From positions 91,445-155,444 of the forward strand of contig CALKAM010000032.1 of assembly GCA_937983105.1 (NCBI GenBank): DNA of 64,000 nucleotides, given 5' to 3'. Shown here one piece after another: positions 60,858-64,000 of the stretch. Below the pieces are notes generated by a model, which saw only the letters and a list, made by a program, of their open reading frames with translations, was not told where the DNA came from and did no database searches. Source of the stretch: Planifilum sp021793745 (lineage in GTDB: Bacteria > Bacillota > Bacilli > Thermoactinomycetales > DSM-44946). Made by a program: the position numbers and the translations under genes. Numbering within the stretch: position 1 is the first letter of the stretch; every line of letters begins with the position of its first letter.

Positions 60858-60888
60858 GATTCCATCGATCTTCAGGCTGCGAACCGCT

Positions 60889-61089
60889 TCAGCCGAGCTT
60901 CACCACGTTCGCAGCTTGTGGTCCACGCGGACCTTCCACAATGTCGAATTCCACGGCTTGACCTTCGTCGAGGGTCTTGAACCCCTCTTCCTGAATGGCG
61001 GAATAGTGGACAAATACGTCTTCGCCACCATCCCGTTCGATGAAACCATACCCTTTGTCCGCGTTGAACCACTTCACTCTGCCTTGCAT
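60889..61089 (-). CDS. Cold-shock protein (CspD/CspB-like)
   Basis: A 66-residue single-stranded nucleic-acid chaperone with OB fold. RNP1 is KGYGFIER and RNP2 VFVHYSAI, preceded by GRVKWFNADK and followed by VEFDIVEGPRGPQAANV. ATG 61089 gives the standard length, with AAGGG about 10 bases upstream; ATG 61098 has the site too close. The promoter at 61143 and a short leader carrying a 5' palindrome precede it. Such proteins keep mRNA unstructured at low temperature and in stationary phase. Confidence 0.95.
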   Translation of the reverse strand: MQGRVKWFNADKGYGFIERDGGEDVFVHYSAIQEEGFKTLDEGQAVEFDIVEGPRGPQAANVVKLG

Positions 61090-61142
61090 GTAAAACATTC
61101 CCTTCTGAAAATTGATCCACATGGGATCTCCCATGCGGAACA

Positions 61143-61171
61143 ACTATATCACTGGGAAGATGAAAAGTCAA
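61143..61171 (-). promoter_or_regulatory. Promoter of the cold-shock gene
   Basis: On the minus strand TTGACT (61166-61171) and TATAGT (61143-61148) are separated by 17 bp. The predicted transcript begins near 61136, just at the palindrome CATGGGATCTCCCATG (61120-61135). Confidence 0.85.
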
Positions 61172-61209
61172 GATTGGAAACCTTGCCATGAATCTCCGGT
61201 AAAAATCCT

Positions 61210-61932
<723 letters not shown>

Positions 61933-61938
61933 TCGGGA

Positions 61939-62625
61939 TCACCCCTCCTTCCTGCCGGTATCAAATCGCCTCTCCAGGTAGAAGACGAGCCGGGACAGCA
62001 GATAAGTCAGCACCAGATACATGAGAGCGGCGGTGGCGTACGGAGCCAACCGCTCCCAGGTGCTTTTGGCCGTCGTCATCGCCGCATAGGTGATGTCGTT
62101 GACGGCGATCACCATCACCAGGGATGAGTCCTTCATCAGGGCGATAAACTCGTTGCCCAGGGGCGGAAGCATCCGCTTAAAGGCCTGGGGGAGGATCACC
62201 AGCCGCATCGCCTGACCGTAGGTCATCCCCAGGGAGCGGGCCGCCTCCATCTGCCCCTTGTGGATCGACAAAATCCCGCCGCGAAAGATTTCGGCGATAT
62301 AGGCCCCGGCGTTCAGGGAAAGGGCGATAAAACCGGAGATCAGGGCCGAAGGCGTATCCACCGCCATTATTTCACAGATCGTGGGGATGAGGCCGAAATG
62401 GATCGCCAAAATCTGCAGCATCAGGGGCGTTCCCCTAAACAGATCCACGTAAGCCTTGGCTGGAATCGTCAGCACCTTGATCCGGGAAATGCTCATCAGT
62501 CCGAGAATCAGGCCGATCAACGTACCGAAAAGGATTCCGACCACCGTCAGCTCAATCGTCGTTATAAATCCCCGGATAAAACTCTCCCGATATTCGATAA
62601 TCACCGACCAATCGATACCCTGCAT
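61939..62625 (-). CDS. Polar amino-acid ABC transporter permease (HisM/GlnP type)
   Basis: A 228-residue membrane permease with about five helices. The segment GFITTIELTVVGILFGTLIG starts the PAAT family domain. The cytoplasmic EAA loop is MEAARSLGMTYGQAMRLVIL near 135-155, where the ATPase docks. LFRGTPLMLQILAIHFGL is a further family motif. ATG 62625 has GAGGTG 6 bases upstream. As a single permease it probably forms a homodimer. It is separated from the binding-protein gene by an intercistronic terminator. Confidence 0.94.
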   Translation of the reverse strand: MQGIDWSVIIEYRESFIRGFITTIELTVVGILFGTLIGLILGLMSISRIKVLTIPAKAYVDLFRGTPLMLQILAIHFGLIPTICEIMAVDTPSALISGFIALSLNAGAYIAEIFRGGILSIHKGQMEAARSLGMTYGQAMRLVILPQAFKRMLPPLGNEFIALMKDSSLVMVIAVNDITYAAMTTAKSTWERLAPYATAALMYLVLTYLLSRLVFYLERRFDTGRKEG

Positions 62626-62652
62626 ATCAAACACCTCTTCCTGCATGCGAAG

Positions 62653-62678
62653 AAAAAGCGGATCTTTACTAGATCCGC
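62653..62678 (-). terminator. Intercistronic partial terminator in the amino-acid importer operon
   Basis: On the minus strand GCGGATCT pairs with AGATCCGC across a 5-base loop and TTTTTCTTC follows. It lies between the binding-protein gene and the permease gene. Partial termination here would give more binding protein than membrane parts. Confidence 0.8.
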
Positions 62679-62714
62679 CAAATCGAACGGTAACGGCGGC
62701 TTCCCGCTTCGGCT

Positions 62715-63497
62715 TTATGAATCCTTGCCGAAGTACTTCTCATAGATCTTGTCAAAGGTTCCGTCTTCCTTGATCTTTTTCAGACCGGAATTGATCTTGT
62801 CCAGCGTTTCCTGATTGCCCTTCTTCACCATGATCCCGTAGGTTTCCGTTTCGAAGGATTTATCCTCCACCATTTTGAAATTTCCTTTCGGCAGCTTTTT
62901 CAAATAATCGAGGATCACGCCGTTGTCGGCCACCACCGCGTCGACCCGGCCCAGCATCAAGTCATCGATGGCCCCGGGGGTATCCTCGTAACTTCTCAGT
63001 CCTTCATAGGTTTTGCCGAAGGTTTCCTGGACGATAATCTCACCGGTGGTTCCCGATTGTACGCCGATCTTTTTCCCCTTCAACTCCTTCAATGTGGACA
63101 CCTTGGAATCGTTGGGCACCAGGATGAGCTGCTTCGCATCAAAATAGGGATCCGAAAAGTCGTACTTCTTTTTTCGATCCTCCGTGATGGTGATCGCGGA
63201 AATTCCCACATCGACTTTGCCGCTGTCAACCGCTTCAAACAGCCCATCCCAGCCGGTGTGCTGCACCCGCGCCTCCATGCCTTCCGCTTCGGCGATCGCT
63301 TGGATCACCTCGATGTCAAAACCGGTGATCTCCCCGCTGCCCTCCTGCTTTTCAAAGGGGGGATAAGCGGCATCCGTTCCCACCCGGAGCACCTTGTCAT
63401 CGGACCCCCCGGCCTGATCGCCGCCACCGCCGCAGGCGGTCAGCACCAGCAGCACCGAAAGCACGAGCGACACGACGAGCCATCTTCCTTTTCTCAA
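62715..63497 (-). CDS. Amino-acid ABC transporter substrate-binding lipoprotein
   Basis: A 260-residue lipoprotein of the SBP_bac_3 family. The lipobox VLTAC gives Cys22, followed by a glycine-rich linker. LRVGTDAAYPPFEKQEGSGE opens the ligand domain; GWDGLFEAVDSGKVDVGISA, DFSDPYFDAKQLILV and GKKIGVQSGTTGEIIVQE are typical of polar amino-acid binders. The start is TTG 63497 with GGGAGG upstream. Ligand unknown; an Arg/Asp pair for an alpha-amino acid fits but is not conclusive. The promoter is overlapped by a cre site, so it should be repressed by CcpA on good carbon sources. Confidence 0.94.
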   Translation of the reverse strand: MRKGRWLVVSLVLSVLLVLTACGGGGDQAGGSDDKVLRVGTDAAYPPFEKQEGSGEITGFDIEVIQAIAEAEGMEARVQHTGWDGLFEAVDSGKVDVGISAITITEDRKKKYDFSDPYFDAKQLILVPNDSKVSTLKELKGKKIGVQSGTTGEIIVQETFGKTYEGLRSYEDTPGAIDDLMLGRVDAVVADNGVILDYLKKLPKGNFKMVEDKSFETETYGIMVKKGNQETLDKINSGLKKIKEDGTFDKIYEKYFGKDS

Positions 63498-63577
63498 ATC
63501 CTTCGCCTCCCTCTTCTCGTCTTTACCGTCGCTTCCCTCAAAATGGAACTACGGGCAAGACCATCGTTTCGCCACGA

Positions 63578-63593
63578 ATTGTAAGCGCTTTCT
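63578..63593. promoter_or_regulatory. Catabolite-responsive element over the importer promoter
   Basis: The 15-mer TTGTAAGCGCTTTCT at 63579-63593 fits the CcpA consensus WTGNAANCGNWNNCW at every position. A minus-strand TACAAT at 63578-63583 overlaps it as the probable -10 of the binding-protein gene. Confidence 0.8.
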
Positions 63594-63938
63594 TATTCAT
63601 TCGCGCCGGATTTTTCGCGTGCATCCCTCCGCAGGAATCCAGCCCACTACCGTTGGATTATTATAAATGTGAATTTATGATCATGCAATGGCAATCTTTT
63701 GGGAATCCCTCCCTTCACCGAAATTTTCAATTTTTACAAAACAACGTGTTTTTGCTGAAAACATATAAAAAACATTCGTGAAATACAGGAAATCCTCCTG
63801 CTCCGCCAAATCATTTCTAGTTATTACCGGAAACAAAAAAGCCATCCTCTGGGGATGGCGAAGCGTAATCAAAAGGTTTTCGCACATCGCGCCTCCCGAT
63901 CCTTTCGGGATGGCAGGGATTCCCTGAACCGGTCCTTC
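63594..63938. other. Intergenic region between importer and hup
   Basis: AT-rich DNA (63650-63790) with no gene I can support. A 68-codon minus-strand open frame (63681-63887) overlaps the hup terminator, has no ribosome binding site and no known family. It may carry promoter elements for the importer. Confidence 0.5.
63835..63859 (-). terminator. Terminator of hup
   Basis: On the minus strand GCCATCC pairs with GGATGGC across a 5-base loop and six T follow. It lies about 80 bp after the HU stop. Confidence 0.85.
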
Positions 63939-64000
63939 TCAGTTGACCGCTTCCTTCAGCTGCTTACCGGGTTTGAAGGCAGGAACGCGGCTGGCTTCGA
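63939..64000 (-). CDS. hup: HU-family DNA-binding protein, C-terminal fragment (cut by window edge)
   Basis: The last 62 bases read on the minus strand as ASRVPAFKPGKQLKEAVN followed by a stop. This is the conserved C terminus of HU (RVPAFKPGKxLKxAV). HU is the histone-like dimer that bends and compacts DNA. The rest lies beyond the window. Confidence 0.92.
   Translation of the reverse strand, partial: EASRVPAFKPGKQLKEAVN

Overview
The window looks like a chromosome segment of a high-GC member of the Bacillota, order Bacillales. A thermophilic Thermoactinomycetaceae-type organism fits best, but this is inferred from gene order and protein character, not from a marker gene. The support is a Bacillus-like backbone (hpf, secA, prfB with the RF2 frameshift, cccB, ftsEX, a ctp protease, uvrBA, hprK, lgt), strong GGAGG-type ribosome binding sites, many GTG and TTG starts, AhrC/ArgR, LexA/DinR and CcpA-type operators, and HPr kinase. 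I see no mobile elements, CRISPR arrays, rRNA or tRNA genes.

Layout. 1-6.3 kb (minus): start of lgt, hprK behind a hairpin that covers its ribosome binding site, an orphan MsmX/UgpC-type ATPase, a CdaR/PucR regulator, gamma-glutamyltransferase, a YvlD-like membrane protein and a DUF302 protein. 6.5-11.8 kb (plus): a five-gene operon (MurR/RpiR regulator, M20 amidohydrolase, GNAT acyltransferase, N-succinylamino-acid racemase-like enolase, YkvI carrier) that looks like the D- to L-amino-acid conversion route. 11.9-16.8 kb (minus): uvrBA with an SOS box. 17.2-20.4 kb: zinc exporter and CzrA-like repressor with operator, uppP, and a two-gene module that may be toxin and immunity. 20.5-27.4 kb (minus): ftsE-ftsX, three tandem coiled-coil M23 hydrolases and a ctp protease. 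27.6-30.3 kb: argGH. 30.6-34.6 kb: a membrane protein, an aldo/keto reductase, a possible 38-residue peptide, DedA, PadR and threonine aldolase. 34.8-37.5 kb (minus): an uncharacterised envelope module (duplicated-domain protein, small lipoprotein, GspS-like ATP-grasp, DUF350). 37.6-43.9 kb: MFS transporter, ornithine cyclodeaminase-like protein, CvfC, HtpX, a histidine-phosphatase pseudogene with two frameshifts, and a DUF3221 lipoprotein. 43.9-53.6 kb (minus): argC-J-B-D-carA-carB-argF. 53.9-61.2 kb (minus): cytochrome c, a 43-residue protein, a membrane protein, enoyl-CoA hydratase, prfB, secA, hpf and csp. 61.2-63.5 kb: a GlnQ-type amino-acid importer with a cre site. 63.9 kb to the end: the C terminus of HU.

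How the parts work together. Arginine synthesis is complete from the ArgC step onward, except that argG and argH sit in a second operon about 23 kb away. Both promoters carry two 18-bp ARG boxes separated by exactly 2 bp, so one repressor should control both. The amino-acid importer, gamma-glutamyltransferase, threonine aldolase and the D-amino-acid operon suggest strong amino-acid scavenging. The ftsEX-M23-ctp block, uppP and lgt concern the cell envelope. Relative to Bacillus subtilis, where cccB lies next to ftsEX, arginine, envelope and accessory genes have been inserted between cccB and ftsEX.
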